DNA of 64,000 nucleotides from Porphyrobacter sp. LM 6 (GCF_001720465.1 NZ_CP017113.1:1674001-1738000); one strand, 5' to 3'. Shown: positions 9,188-18,217, numbered from the stretch's first letter. A program made the numbers and translations. The notes: generated by a model not told the origin, from the sequence alone.

Positions 9188-9225
9188 GGCGTCACCTCAA
9201 GCTTTGTACGCTGAACAACGATTTT
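9188..9225 (+). repeat. Candidate left terminal inverted repeat of the Tn3-family mer transposon
   Basis: Begins GGCGTCACCTCAAGCTTTG exactly where the ATPase coding frame stops making sense, and is 62 nt from the tnpR stop. Position and a G-rich outer end fit a 38-bp Tn3-type terminus, but the partner repeat beyond tnpA has been deleted, so the pairing cannot be shown. Confidence 0.35.
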
Positions 9226-9249
9226 CCGGACATAATGTGAACATTGGTG

Positions 9250-9810
9250 TCAGGCAGCGGCGCGAAGGTACTGGTAGAGGGTTTCGCGGCTGATGCCCAT
9301 GTCGCGCGCGATGGTCGCCTTGCGTTCACCGGCGGCAACGCGGCGGTGCAGATCGGCAATCATCTCATCCGAGAGCGACCGTTTCCGCCCCCGATAGGCG
9401 CCGCGCTGCCGAGCGATCGCAATGCCTTCGCGTTGCCGTTCGCGGATCAGGGCGCGCTCGAACTCAGCAAACGCACCCATGACCGAGAGCATCAGATTGG
9501 CCATCGGGGAGTCCTCCCCCGAGAAGGACAGGCTTTCCTTCTCAAACTCGATCCGGATACCTCGCTTGGTGAGGCCCTGGACCAGCTTGCGCAGGTCATC
9601 CAGATTGCGGGCCAACCGATCCATGCTGTGGACGACGACGGTATCGCCTTCGCGGGCGAAAGTGAGCAGAGCCTCAAGCTGGGGGCGGTTGACGTCCTTG
9701 CCCGATGCCTTGTCGGTGAAGGTCCGATCGAGCGACTGACCTTCCAATTGGCGATCCACATTCTGATCGAACGTGCTGACCCGGACATAGCCGATCCGTT
9801 GCCCCTTCAC
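9250..9810 (-). CDS. tnpR: Tn3-family resolvase TnpR (serine recombinase)
   Basis: A 186-aa small serine recombinase that resolves cointegrates at res. The catalytic serine Ser12 is in YVRVSTFDQN, followed by the conserved arginines in HSMDRLARNLDDL and the GAFAEFERALIRERQREG E-helix, then a C-terminal helix-turn-helix (KATIARDMGISRETLYQYL). It is transcribed leftward, away from the res region at 9832-9951 and opposite to tnpA, with the mer genes between. The length and all catalytic motifs are intact, so it is probably still active. Confidence 0.95.
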   Translation of the reverse strand: MKGQRIGYVRVSTFDQNVDRQLEGQSLDRTFTDKASGKDVNRPQLEALLTFAREGDTVVVHSMDRLARNLDDLRKLVQGLTKRGIRIEFEKESLSFSGEDSPMANLMLSVMGAFAEFERALIRERQREGIAIARQRGAYRGRKRSLSDEMIADLHRRVAAGERKATIARDMGISRETLYQYLRAAA

Positions 9811-9831
9811 TGCGCACTCTCTCCATCAAAA

Positions 9832-9951
9832 TGTCAGGTTGAAATCTATGATACGCAACGACATTCGTCAACAAATTCCGTTTAGTACCCTAATCTGACA
9901 GAAACCGCGGTAGCGCCCTGACGTCCGGTTAGGCTATACTCCAAGCTGACA
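9832..9951. promoter_or_regulatory. Putative res recombination site (three subsites)
   Basis: The gap upstream of tnpR holds three roughly 30-35 bp elements bounded by inverted GTC/GAC ends: TGTCAGGTTG...CAACGACA at 9832-9863, CGTCA...TGACA at 9866-9900, and CGTCC...TGACA near 9922-9951. This is the expected three-site organisation of a resolvase target and probably includes the tnpR promoter. Confidence 0.55.
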
Positions 9952-9980
9952 TCACAAAATCAAATCCCTCAAAGATGGCG

Positions 9981-10403
9981 TCAATTGCCTTGATGGGGTA
10001 AAAACTGGAGTGCTTCCAGGATGGGACATTCGGCAACGTCATCTCCAGTGCATCTGGCTAACGTGGTCGCCAGCGTCACCGCTATCTTCTGCAAATCTGC
10101 AATGCGGCGGCGGACATCTTCAAGGTGGAGTTCGGTTCTCGCCATAACCTCCGCGCAGGTTTGTGCACCGGTATCGGTGAGCGACAACAATGACCGTATC
10201 TCATCCATTGCATAGCCAAGGTCGCGCGCGCGCAGGATGAACTGCAACCTTTGCACCAGTTCCGGCGAATAGACGCGGTAGCCGTTGGAACTGCGAGGCG
10301 GCCCCGGCAGCAATCCCACCTTCTCGTAATAGCGGATGGTTTCGAGATTGCAGCCTGTTTTCCGGGCAAGCTGGGCACGCAAGATGCCGACCTGTTGCTC
10401 CAT
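9981..10403 (-). CDS. merR: Mercuric resistance regulator MerR
   Basis: A Hg(II)-responsive MerR activator/repressor of 140 aa. The winged HTH is at the N-terminus (ARKTGCNLETIRYYEKVGLL). The three mercury-binding cysteines are present: Cys83 (AQTCAEV), Cys118 (LARCTG) and Cys126 (AECPILE). The ATG at 10403 gives MEQQVGIL; the longer in-frame start would run into the operator. It is divergent from merT and overlooks the operator-promoter at 10415-10445, so it should repress itself and switch merTPA. Confidence 0.95.
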   Translation of the reverse strand: MEQQVGILRAQLARKTGCNLETIRYYEKVGLLPGPPRSSNGYRVYSPELVQRLQFILRARDLGYAMDEIRSLLSLTDTGAQTCAEVMARTELHLEDVRRRIADLQKIAVTLATTLARCTGDDVAECPILEALQFLPHQGN

Positions 10404-10414
10404 GAAAATACCTC

Positions 10415-10445
10415 TTGAGTCTGTAGTGGCTACAGAGCCTACACT
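10415..10445 (+). promoter_or_regulatory. mer operator-promoter (19-bp spacer)
   Basis: A -35 TTGAGT (10415-10420) and -10 TACACT (10440-10445) are separated by 19 bp that contain the dyad CTGTAG-TGG-CTACAG. The overlong spacer with a dyad is the hallmark of MerR-twisted promoters. It lies between divergent merR and merT. Confidence 0.85.
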
Positions 10446-10479
10446 GCGAATCACTCAGTTGGAACAAGGGATTCAAGCC

Positions 10480-10875
10480 ATGGTCTCAACGCCGGAAGCG
10501 GGACAGCCAGCCCTCACCGAAAACCACGAGCCGAAGCAGGCAAACTGGGTTGCGGCGGGCGCATTGATCGGCGCGGGGCTCGCCTCGGCTTGCTGCGTCG
10601 TCCCGCTACTGTTGGTTATGCTCGGAATTTCCGGCGCGTGGATCGCCAACCTGACGGCGCTCGAACCTTACAAGCCCTATGTCGCAGGCGTAACGCTCGC
10701 GCTGCTCGGCTACGGCTTCTGGCATGTCTATTTCAAGCCGAAACCGCCCTGTGAAGACGGTTCCTACTGCGCTCGTCCACAATCGGCTTGGACCACCAAG
10801 GCGGTGCTGTGGCTGGGCCTTGCCGTCGCCATCCTGGCGCTCACCATCGACTGGTGGGCACCCTGGTTCTATTGA
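10480..10875 (+). CDS. merT: Mercuric ion transporter MerT
   Basis: An inner-membrane protein of 131 aa that takes Hg(II) from MerP and passes it to MerA. Three hydrophobic segments are seen (about 24-47, 65-82 and 107-127). The vicinal cysteine pair Cys38-Cys39 is in the first membrane segment (ASACCVVPLLL), and the second pair Cys90/Cys96 is in the cytoplasmic loop (PPCEDGSYCAR). The ATG at 10480 gives MVSTPEAGQP; a longer frame overlaps the operator and is rejected. merP follows 12 nt later. Confidence 0.95.
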   Translation: MVSTPEAGQPALTENHEPKQANWVAAGALIGAGLASACCVVPLLLVMLGISGAWIANLTALEPYKPYVAGVTLALLGYGFWHVYFKPKPPCEDGSYCARPQSAWTTKAVLWLGLAVAILALTIDWWAPWFY

Positions 10876-10887
10876 AAGGAAATACCC

Positions 10888-11217
10888 ATGAAAAAGACAG
10901 TATGTATCGCTATGGCCGTGCTGGCTATGGCTGGCGGCGGGGTCGCCTATGCAGTTAGTGGCACGGCGCAAGATCGCCCCGCGGCTACCGCAACCGCTCA
11001 GAAGCAAACCACCTTTGCCATAGAGAACATGACCTGCGCCACCTGCCCGATCACCGTGAAGAAGGCGATGGAAGGCGTCGCCGGGGTAACGGCGGTCACG
11101 GTCGATTTCGCAGCCAAGACCGCGCGCGCAACCTATAACCCGCGCCGCACCAATGCTGCTGCGATTGCCGCTGCATCAACCAACGCGGGTTATCCGGCGC
11201 GCGCTATTCAAAACTGA
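10888..11217 (+). CDS. merP: Periplasmic mercury-binding protein MerP
   Basis: A 109-aa periplasmic heavy-metal-associated protein. A signal peptide (MKKTVCIAMAVLAMAGGGVAYA) leads to an HMA ferredoxin-like fold with the metal motif MTCATCP (Cys50, Cys53), then VKKAMEGVAGV and the closing strand KTARATYNP. It scavenges Hg(II) and hands it to MerT. An AAGGAAA ribosome-binding site precedes the ATG. Confidence 0.96.
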   Translation: MKKTVCIAMAVLAMAGGGVAYAVSGTAQDRPAATATAQKQTTFAIENMTCATCPITVKKAMEGVAGVTAVTVDFAAKTARATYNPRRTNAAAIAAASTNAGYPARAIQN

Positions 11218-11254
11218 GCGGGGCGCCGCCAGCGCCTCAAGAAAGCGATAAGCA

Positions 11255-12673
11255 ATGAACGACTGTTGCAACCGCCCCGGGCAGGAAGGATTTGACGTGG
11301 CCGTCATCGGCGCGGGTTCTGCCGGGTTCTCCGCCGCGATCGCCGCTGCCGATCTGGGCGCGAAAGTGGCGCTCGTCGGTCACGGCACGATTGGCGGCAC
11401 CTGTGTCAATGTTGGCTGCGTTCCTTCCAAGACGCTGATCCGCGCCGCCGAAGCGGTGCATGGTGGGCTTGCCGCCGCGCGCTTTCCCGGCCTTGGGGGC
11501 GCTGTCCAGATGGATGACTGGTCCGTATTGGCGGCGTCGAAGGACGATCTTGTCACGACGCTGCGCCAAAAAAAATATGTCGATCTGCTGCCCGCCTATG
11601 ACGGTGTGAGCTATATCGAGGGCAAGGCACGCTTTGCCGATGGTGCGCTGATTGTCGGCGATGCGCCCATGAAGGTCGGCAAGGTCATATTGGCGATGGG
11701 TGCGCACGCCGCCGTGCCGCCGATTCCGGGGATGGACAGCGTGCCCTACCTAACCAGCACATCGGCGCTGGCGCTGGATCGCTTGCCCAAATCGCTGCTG
11801 GTGATCGGTGGCGGGGTGATCGGGGTAGAACTGGGACAGATGTTTTCGCGTCTGGGCGTTGATGTCACCATCTGCTGCCGAAGCCGCCTGCTCCCCGAAA
11901 TGGACCCGGAAGTGAGTGCCGCGCTGAAAAACTATTTGGAAGCCGAGGGCGTGCGGGTTTGCGCAGGTGTCGGCTATCAGCGTATCGCCCAAACACAGAG
12001 CGGGGTCGAATTGACCTGCGAGGGGCATTGTGACACCGTCGCGGCGGAACAGGTGCTCATCGCCACCGGACGCCGACCCAATAGCGACGGGCTTGGGCTG
12101 GAGGAGCGCGGCATAGTGCTTGCCCGTAATGGTGGAATCGTCGTCGATGACCACCTCGAAACGTCGGTTCCAGGCATTTACGCGGCGGGCGATGTAACGG
12201 GACGGGACCAGTTCGTCTACATGGCCGCCTATGGCGCAAAACTGGCCGCGCGCAACGCGGTGACGGGCAACCAATACCGCTACGACAATTCCTCCATGCC
12301 ATCCGTCGTCTTCACCGACCCGCAAGTCGCCAGCGCCGGCCTCACTGAAACGACAGCACGGGCGCAAGGCCTGGACATCAAGGTTTCGCTGCTCCCGCTC
12401 GATGCTGTGCCAAGGGCACTGGCAGCACGCGATACGCGGGGTCTCATCAAACTGATTGCCGACAAGGCGAACGACCGTTTGCTGGGCGGCCAGATCATGG
12501 CACCCGAAGGCGCGGATTCGATCCAGACACTGGTGCTGGCGATCAAACACGGCATGACCACCCTGGAATTGGGTGCAACGATATTTCCTTACCTGACCAC
12601 TGTGGAAGGCCTCAAACTGGCGGCCCAAACGTTTGATAAGGATGTCGCCAAACTGTCTTGCTGCGCCGGGTGA
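11255..12673 (+). CDS. merA: Mercury(II) reductase MerA
   Basis: NADPH-dependent flavoenzyme that reduces Hg(II) to volatile Hg(0). At 472 aa it is the short form without the N-terminal HMA (NmerA) domain. It shows the FAD motif VIGAGSAGFSAA, the redox-active pair in GGTCVNVGCVPSK (Cys50, Cys55), the NADPH motif VIGGGVIGVELGQ near 180, YAAGDVTGRDQ near 310, and the C-terminal vicinal cysteines LSCCAG (Cys469, Cys470) that deliver mercury. It is the last gene of merTPA. Confidence 0.97.
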   Translation: MNDCCNRPGQEGFDVAVIGAGSAGFSAAIAAADLGAKVALVGHGTIGGTCVNVGCVPSKTLIRAAEAVHGGLAAARFPGLGGAVQMDDWSVLAASKDDLVTTLRQKKYVDLLPAYDGVSYIEGKARFADGALIVGDAPMKVGKVILAMGAHAAVPPIPGMDSVPYLTSTSALALDRLPKSLLVIGGGVIGVELGQMFSRLGVDVTICCRSRLLPEMDPEVSAALKNYLEAEGVRVCAGVGYQRIAQTQSGVELTCEGHCDTVAAEQVLIATGRRPNSDGLGLEERGIVLARNGGIVVDDHLETSVPGIYAAGDVTGRDQFVYMAAYGAKLAARNAVTGNQYRYDNSSMPSVVFTDPQVASAGLTETTARAQGLDIKVSLLPLDAVPRALAARDTRGLIKLIADKANDRLLGGQIMAPEGADSIQTLVLAIKHGMTTLELGATIFPYLTTVEGLKLAAQTFDKDVAKLSCCAG

Positions 12674-12764
12674 TTGCTCGGGGATCAACCGGCAACGAAT
12701 GGCCTCCCTCCAGTGCAAGCCGCTTTGGTGTCAATTTTGTTATTCGCCTCAGCGGGAGAGCGAA

Positions 12765-15356
12765 ATGGCACGACGCCGACTTCTGACCGGAGACGAGCGC
12801 CGGCGCCTGTTCGATCCTCCTGTCCAAGAAACCGCGATCATTGGGCATTATACCCTTTCTGCGGAAGATGTTGAATTGGTTGGGCGCCGCTATGGTCCAG
12901 CAAATCGCCTCGGTCTGGCTGCACAAATCGCTTTGATGCGACATCCCGGCTTTGGTCTGCAACCCGAGATCGGGCTTCCCGACGTCATTCTTCAGTACCT
13001 CGCGGCACAGTTATTCGTCGATCCTTCCTCCTTCTCTGCATATGGTCAGCGCGCGCAAACCCGTACCGATCATGCCGATCTCGTGGCGCGTTATCTTGGC
13101 ATACGCCCGTTTCGACGCGGCGACCTGGCACTTGCCCTGAATCTTGCCGCGCAAGCCGCCGAGTATACAGACAGAGGTGAACCGATTGTTCGCGCCCTCA
13201 TGGTTGGCCTGAAGGGTGAGCGGTTCATTCTTCCGTCAGGCGACACACTGGAACGCGCCGGTCTTGCTGGCCGGGCACGCGCACGCAAAGCTGCCGCAGC
13301 CGCAATCGTCGAAGGCCTCAGCTCTGCTGAACTGACACGGCTAGACGAACTCGTAATCAACAACCCGGATTTCGGCATGACACCGCTGGCGTGGTTGCGT
13401 AATTTCGAAGAAGCCCCGACTGCGGCCAATATCAATGGCTTGCTTGAGCGCCTGCGCTATGTTCGCGGCATAGGTATCCACCCGGTAGTTGGGGGCGCCA
13501 TTCCGGAATTCCGCTTTGCCCAATTTGTCCGCGAGGGCGGCGTGGCACCGGCATTCCTGCTTTCGGATTACAGCGTCAATCGCAGGCGGGCGACGTTGAC
13601 GGCCGCAGTGATCGACCTTGAGGCCAGACTTGCCGATGGCGCGATCCAAATGTTTGACCGACTTATCGGCGGCATGTTCACGCGCGCGCGGCGTGGGCGC
13701 GAGCGTCGCTACCAAGATAGTATTCAGTCGGTGGGGCAACTCATGCGGCTGTTTGGCGCCACGATTACAGCACTTGATGAGGCTGTCCAGAATGGCGGCG
13801 ATCCGCTCGAATTGATTGACGAAGCGGTGGGCTGGCACCGGCTTGTTGCGGCAAAGGCCCAAGTAGATGCCCTTGCTGATCTTGCCGGCGAGGACGCACT
13901 GGTAACGGCAACCGAGCGTTACGCCACGCTACGGCGTTTCAGCCCGGCATTTCTGGACGCCTTCACCTTCAAGGCGTCTGGAACAGGGACGGCACTGATC
14001 AAAGCCATCGATGTCATTCGCGATGCGAACACACGAAAGTCGCGCGACCTTCCCGATGGCGTTCCACTGCCATTCCCCAATCGGCAGTGGAAGCGTCTCA
14101 TCACCGAAAGCGGCCGTATCGACCGCCGACGTTATGAAATTGCGATCATGGCAACCTTGCGTGATCGTTTGCGCGCCGGTGATGTATGGATCGAGGGAAC
14201 CCGCAACTATCAGCGCTTCGATGCCTATTTGCTGGGTCGGCGCGACGCCGCCAAAGTGGCGGATGTGCTTCCGTTCGATTCAAATGCTGCATCCTACCTC
14301 GCTGACCGGGCACGAAATCTTGACTGGCGGCTGCGCCGATTTGCCAAGCAGTTGAAAACAAACAAGCTTGAGGGAGTGTCGCTCGAACGAGACCGGCTCA
14401 AGCTTCAGCAAATGCCGCCTGTCACCCCACCGGAAGCTGAAGCCCTCGATCGCAAGCTCGATACCCTGCTTCCCCGCGTGCGCATCACCGAGCTGCTGCT
14501 TGAAGTCGCCGAACGCACTGGTTTTTTGAACGCATTCCGTGACCTGCGCTCAGGCAAGGAGCACGACAACCCCAGCACGGTACTCGCCGCAATTCTGGCT
14601 GATGGCACCAACCTCGGGCTGGAGCGGATGGCCAATGCCAGCGAAGGCGTCAGCTATGCCCAACTCGCATGGACCCACAACTGGTATCTTTCACCCGAGA
14701 ACTATCAGGCCGCGCTGGCCATGATCATCTCAGCCCATCACGAATTACCCTTCGCGCGGCATTGGGGCGCTGGCACCAGTTCGTCGTCCGATGGCCAGTT
14801 CTTCCGGTCGGGGCGGAGCCGTTCAGGGGCGGCGGACGTCAATGCCAAATATGGCGCCGAACCTGGCGTGAAAATCTATTCTCACCTTTCCGATCACTTC
14901 GCATCATTCGGATCACGGATCATGTCCGCGACGGCAGGTGAAGCGCCTTACGTGCTCGACGGGCTTGTCCTGGGCGCCGGCAACCTTCCGTTGCATGAGC
15001 ACTATACCGATACCGGCGGCGCCACCGATCATGTTTTCGCACTCTGCCACCTACTCGGGTTCCGCTTCGCGCCCCGGCTGCGCGATATTGGCGACCGCAA
15101 GCTGGGTTCGATCGCTGCGCCATCGACATACAAGGGCATCGAAAATCTGATGGGCCGCACCATCAAAACGGCAGCGATCGAGGCCGATTGGGATGACATC
15201 GTCAGGATTGTCGCCTCAATCAAGGATGGCACGGTGGCGCCGTCAGTAATCTTGCGAAAACTTGCCGCCTACAAACGCCAGAACAGGCTGGATTTTGCAT
15301 TGGCTGAACTGGGCCGTATCGAGCGCACTTTGTTCACGCTCGATTGGCTTGAACAA
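12765..15356 (+). pseudogene. tnpA: Tn3-family transposase TnpA, 3'-truncated
   Basis: The frame from MARRRLLTGDERRRLF at 12765 encodes about 864 residues of a Tn3-family DDE transposase (full length normally near 960-1000). The N-terminal DUF4158 DNA-binding region and the central domain are complete. The first catalytic aspartate region is in AAILADGTNLGLERM and the second in KIYSHLSDHFASF. The protein ends at TLFTLDWLEQ; the expected C-terminal segment with the third acidic residue (NKGE region) and the right inverted repeat are missing. At about 15356 the sequence switches to antisense CzcA. The transposon therefore cannot transpose on its own. Confidence 0.9.
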
Positions 15357-15937
15357 GCGAGGCCAGCTTCTGCACATCGGGCACTACAAGAAACTGCTTG
15401 GCATAGCCGCCGATCGAATCGACGCCGGCAAGGCCTGGGGTGCCCTTGAGCAGAGGGGTGACAATCCAGTCCTGTGCCGTTCGCAAATAGGTCGCCTTGT
15501 CGACTTCGGTCGTCAGCCGCTCACCCTCGGGCGTGATATAGCTACCGTCCGGCTGCTGGCCCGGTTCGCCCGGCTTGTGCTTGTCGTCATCGCGGTGGTC
15601 TAGCCGGACCGTGTACATGTACACTTCGCCCAAGCCGGTCGCGATCGGGCCCATTTCGGGGTTTACACCATCGGGGAGGTTTTCCTGCACCCCCTGCAAC
15701 CGCTCACCCACCTGCTGGCGTGCGAAGTAGATGTCCGTGGAGTCGGAAAATACGGCCGTGATCTGGGCAAAGCCATTGCGGCTCAGGGATCTTGTGTATT
15801 CAAGACCCGGGGTCCCGGCGAGCGCCGTTTCGATCGGGAAAGAGACCTGCTTCTCGACCAGTTCGGGTGACAGCGCGGGCGCTCGGACGTTGATCTGCAC
15901 CTGGTTGTTGGTGATAACCGATTGAGGGAACCCGGGC
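15355..15937 (-). pseudogene. Fragment of a CzcA/CusA-type heavy-metal RND efflux pump
   Basis: About 190 residues of the N-terminal periplasmic (porter) domain of a heavy-metal RND inner-membrane pump. Recognisable blocks are TNNQVQINVRAPALSPE, then EKQVSFPIETALAGTPGLEY, SLSRNGFAQITAVF and TDIYFARQQVGERL (each read in part), and the unusual insertion rich in Asp/Gly (DHRDDDKHKPGEPGQQ). The amino end lacks the first transmembrane segment; the carboxyl end stops at VPDVQKLASL where it fuses with tnpA. A full-length pump would be about 1050-1080 aa. It is a remnant of a former CzcABC locus. Confidence 0.85.
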
Positions 15938-16180
15938 CTTGCCGGACATGTCCATCGTGCATCCCGATGTATCAGCCTTCATCGCGGAGCATTTGCACGC
16001 GGCGGCGTTCGCCACGTCATCGCTGATCCATACGCGGACAAGCGCCGGCGTTGTTGGTCTGGGCCCTAGTTGAGAGCGGGAGCGCCATTCCCAATGGCCG
16101 CCTTCAGGCGCATGGGCGGAAGCGGCAGAGACGGGGACTAGAAGCCCTATCGCAGCGGCGAGCAAAAGTCTTGTCTTCAT
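15932..16180 (-). pseudogene. Small exported Cys/Met-rich protein of metal-resistance loci, fused at 3' end to the CzcA remnant
   Basis: Starts MKTRLLLAAAIGLLVPVSAASA (signal peptide) and continues HAPEGGHWEWRSRSQLGP, then a short domain with the motif CKCSAMKADTSGCTMDM. From memory this resembles small uncharacterised exported proteins found beside CzcABC genes in sphingomonads; no function is known. After GKAR the frame runs without a stop into the wrong frame of the CzcA fragment, so its own terminus appears to have been lost in the deletion, though only a few residues may be missing. The Cys and Met spacing suggests metal binding in the periplasm. Confidence 0.6.
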
Positions 16181-16251
16181 GAGTATTTCCTTGCTTGAAC
16201 GATTTGACCGCGCGCAGGCAAGCAGACGGGCCCGCAGCGCTACACCTCGGC

Positions 16252-16620
16252 TCAGGCAAGATTTGTAGGCGGCTCGGGCTCAGGACCGATAATGCGACCT
16301 ATTAACGTGGCGACAGGCCTTCGCGCTGGAATCCAGGCGTGAAACAACATCGGCTCTGTGATCGGCAGCAAAGGAACCAGAGCCACCGGCACAGCGCAGC
16401 CCATCTTCGCAACGCATTCGGGCGTCATGCCTTCACAGGGCTTTTCGGGCTTATCCGGTTGAGCGACCCCCATCATCTCGGCGCAAACAGGATCCATCGC
16501 GCCAGCATCAGTGTTTTGATTAGCCCAGGTCAGGGGCATGCTGTTCGCGAACGCGGTTTCCTGGCCCAGGAGACCCACCAACGCTCCGACAAGCATTATC
16601 AAGGAGAAAAGCCGCCTCAC
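16252..16620 (-). CDS. Small exported hypothetical protein, Cys-containing
   Basis: 122 aa with a signal peptide (MRRLFSLIMLVGALVGLLGQETAFA). The mature part contains four cysteines in VCAEMMG, KPCEGMTPECVAKMGC and little recognisable structure, then a hydrophobic stretch (VPVALVPLLPI) and a Pro-rich tail. I do not recognise a family. It has its own strong promoter (16627-16655) and lies between the CzcA remnant and the multiheme cytochrome operon, all read leftward. A periplasmic metal-binding role would fit the neighbourhood but is inference. Confidence 0.6.
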   Translation of the reverse strand: MRRLFSLIMLVGALVGLLGQETAFANSMPLTWANQNTDAGAMDPVCAEMMGVAQPDKPEKPCEGMTPECVAKMGCAVPVALVPLLPITEPMLFHAWIPARRPVATLIGRIIGPEPEPPTNLA

Positions 16621-16626
16621 ACGTTT

Positions 16627-16655
16627 ATAATCGGCGTGGATGCGAAACGTGTCAA
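16627..16655 (-). promoter_or_regulatory. Sigma-70-type promoter for the 16620 gene
   Basis: On the reverse strand, TTGACA (16655-16650) and GATTAT (16632-16627) are separated by exactly 17 bp, close to housekeeping consensus. The -10 ends only 6 nt before the ATG at 16620, so the transcript would be leaderless or nearly so. Confidence 0.55.
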
Positions 16656-16763
16656 ATCTATTCGATCTCTTCTCTCAGTTTACGAGTTAAAGCCGCACAT
16701 CCTTCTCCGGGCTGCTCACCTCTGCTTTGGCCGGCGGGAGGCCCTGCGATCAGCACCATCTGC

Positions 16764-17492
16764 TCAATGATGGTCGTACAGCCCACGATTACGGATGTTG
16801 TTCCAACTGTCGGTGGTGTGGCATGCAACACATTGATTGACCGGAGCGCGTTCCCTCGCAACGCGCTGAGAGACCATCTCGAAGTGCATCATGAAGTGAC
16901 TGGGCGGTGCCTTGTGGCACCCGGCGCACTGGCGTGAGTTGACAGATGGGTGCCTGAAGGCGTCGATCTTCCAGTCGACCACAGCATGGCAATTCTGGCA
17001 GTCCTTGCCGAACGAACCTTGATGCCGATCGCGCGCCGCATGGCAGCTTACGCAATTGAGCGCGTCCGTGGTCTCTGGATGTGTTTTCGAGATGCGTGCA
17101 TCTCGGGGCCGAAGCGGACCGCGCCAAAGGTCTGGATCGAGCAAGGCCTCATGATCCATGCGAGCAAGGCTCGCGCCCCCGTCATGTTCAACATGACAGC
17201 TTGTGCAGTCTTTCGCTTTGGCATGAAAACGGGTCGACGCCTTGGTCCCGAAATCGGTTTGGATGTGGCAGGTGATGCATTTCTGCGCCTCAACGCCTTG
17301 GTGCGGTGTGTGGCAGGTTTCGCAATTGCGCCGAAGCGAGGCGTGAGCGGGCGACAAAGGTCCAGGTTCAATCAGCGCGGTCCAACCTGCAATCGCGCGG
17401 CTTCCAGCGGAATGGGTCGTCAGCGGGACGATGACGACGAGCATCGCCAGTACGAGGGCATATATGCCGTAGAGGAGGCGCGCGCCATTCAC
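16764..17492 (-). CDS. Seven-heme c-type cytochrome (multiheme, cytochrome c3-like)
   Basis: A 242-aa protein with one N-terminal membrane anchor (LLYGIYALVLAMLVVIVPL) and seven CxxCH heme sites: CETCH (57), CITCH (72), CTSCH (96), CVSCH (147), CQNCH (165), CAGCH (189) and CVACH (221). Additional histidines between them (HTPHQG, RFHAK, HVEHD, FRHPS, SHFMMHFE) can serve as distal ligands. This is a periplasm-facing electron wire. The GTG start at 17492 overlaps the TGA of the upstream cytochrome b-like gene (GTGA), giving tight translational coupling; a GTG two codons earlier is also possible. It is the last gene of a three-gene electron-transfer operon. Substrate and partner are unknown. Confidence 0.85.
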   Translation of the reverse strand: MNGARLLYGIYALVLAMLVVIVPLTTHSAGSRAIAGWTALIEPGPLSPAHASLRRNCETCHTPHQGVEAQKCITCHIQTDFGTKASTRFHAKAKDCTSCHVEHDGGASLARMDHEALLDPDLWRGPLRPRDARISKTHPETTDALNCVSCHAARDRHQGSFGKDCQNCHAVVDWKIDAFRHPSVNSRQCAGCHKAPPSHFMMHFEMVSQRVARERAPVNQCVACHTTDSWNNIRNRGLYDHH

Positions 17493-18217
17493 AGCCACCG
17501 AAACCCGAAATAATAGCCAGCCCAGATGTGGAGCAGCAGCAGCGCATAGAGAAGTGTGCTGGTGACGACATGGATCGCTCGCCATCCCCCAAACAGGCCG
17601 GCAGCCGCGCGTTCGGCGCGCACGGCGTATTCGGCATCGGCAAGAGCCTCGGCACGTCGTCTGGCATCAGCGATATCGGTGAGCTCGAATTCGTCGGCCG
17701 GGGCGAACAAGAACCGCCAACCTTTGCTTTTCGCTCGACCTTCGCCTGCAATGGGCACGGCACTTGCAAGATCCGCGTCGAGTCCCAAGCGGAGCGCTGC
17801 AAGTTCGGATGTGCGGGCGCGGACGGCTCTTGTGATCTGGACCAGGAAATAACGACCGACAAACCCGCTCCAGACGACCAGTATGACAGTGCCGGTCAGT
17901 GCGATGCCGAGCGGGCTCTCGAACTTGTGTGCCGCGTGGACAAGTGCGAGGATTGGCCCCGCCACACCCGCATAGATGTGTATCGCCAGCAAAGTCCGCT
18001 TCTCGATCCTATGATCGAGCCATCGTCCAAAACGCCCAATACGCCGAGCTGCGACATGGACGAGAGGAAGGAGCATCAGTACCGCAGCCGCGATCCCGAT
18101 CAAGCTTCCCGCCAGACTGCCGGGAAAGCGCGGCGACGCGTGAACCACGAAACCGAGTGGAAAGAGAAGCACGAAGGCTGCCGCCAAGGTCATCAAGATG
18201 TCGCCGCGCTCGCGCAT
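17489..18217 (-). CDS. Cytochrome b-like integral membrane protein
   Basis: 242 aa with about five hydrophobic segments: ILMTLAAAFVLLFPLGFVV, LIGIAAAVLMLLPLVHVA, LAIHIYAGVAGPILALVH, ALTGTVILVVWSGFVGRYFL, and VVTSTLLYALLLLHIWAGYY. Paired histidines spaced 13 residues apart within helices (HIYAGVAGPILALVH; IHVVTSTLLYALLLLH) are typical of bis-His heme b sites. A roughly 80-residue soluble loop sits between helices four and five. It starts with ATG sharing its A with the TGA of the reductase-ferredoxin gene and overlaps the multiheme gene at its end. It would move electrons from the cytoplasmic flavin/Fe-S module to the periplasmic cytochrome c. Assignment to cytochrome b is from these patterns, not from a full family match. 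Confidence 0.7.
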   Translation of the reverse strand: MRERGDILMTLAAAFVLLFPLGFVVHASPRFPGSLAGSLIGIAAAVLMLLPLVHVAARRIGRFGRWLDHRIEKRTLLAIHIYAGVAGPILALVHAAHKFESPLGIALTGTVILVVWSGFVGRYFLVQITRAVRARTSELAALRLGLDADLASAVPIAGEGRAKSKGWRFLFAPADEFELTDIADARRRAEALADAEYAVRAERAAAGLFGGWRAIHVVTSTLLYALLLLHIWAGYYFGFRWL

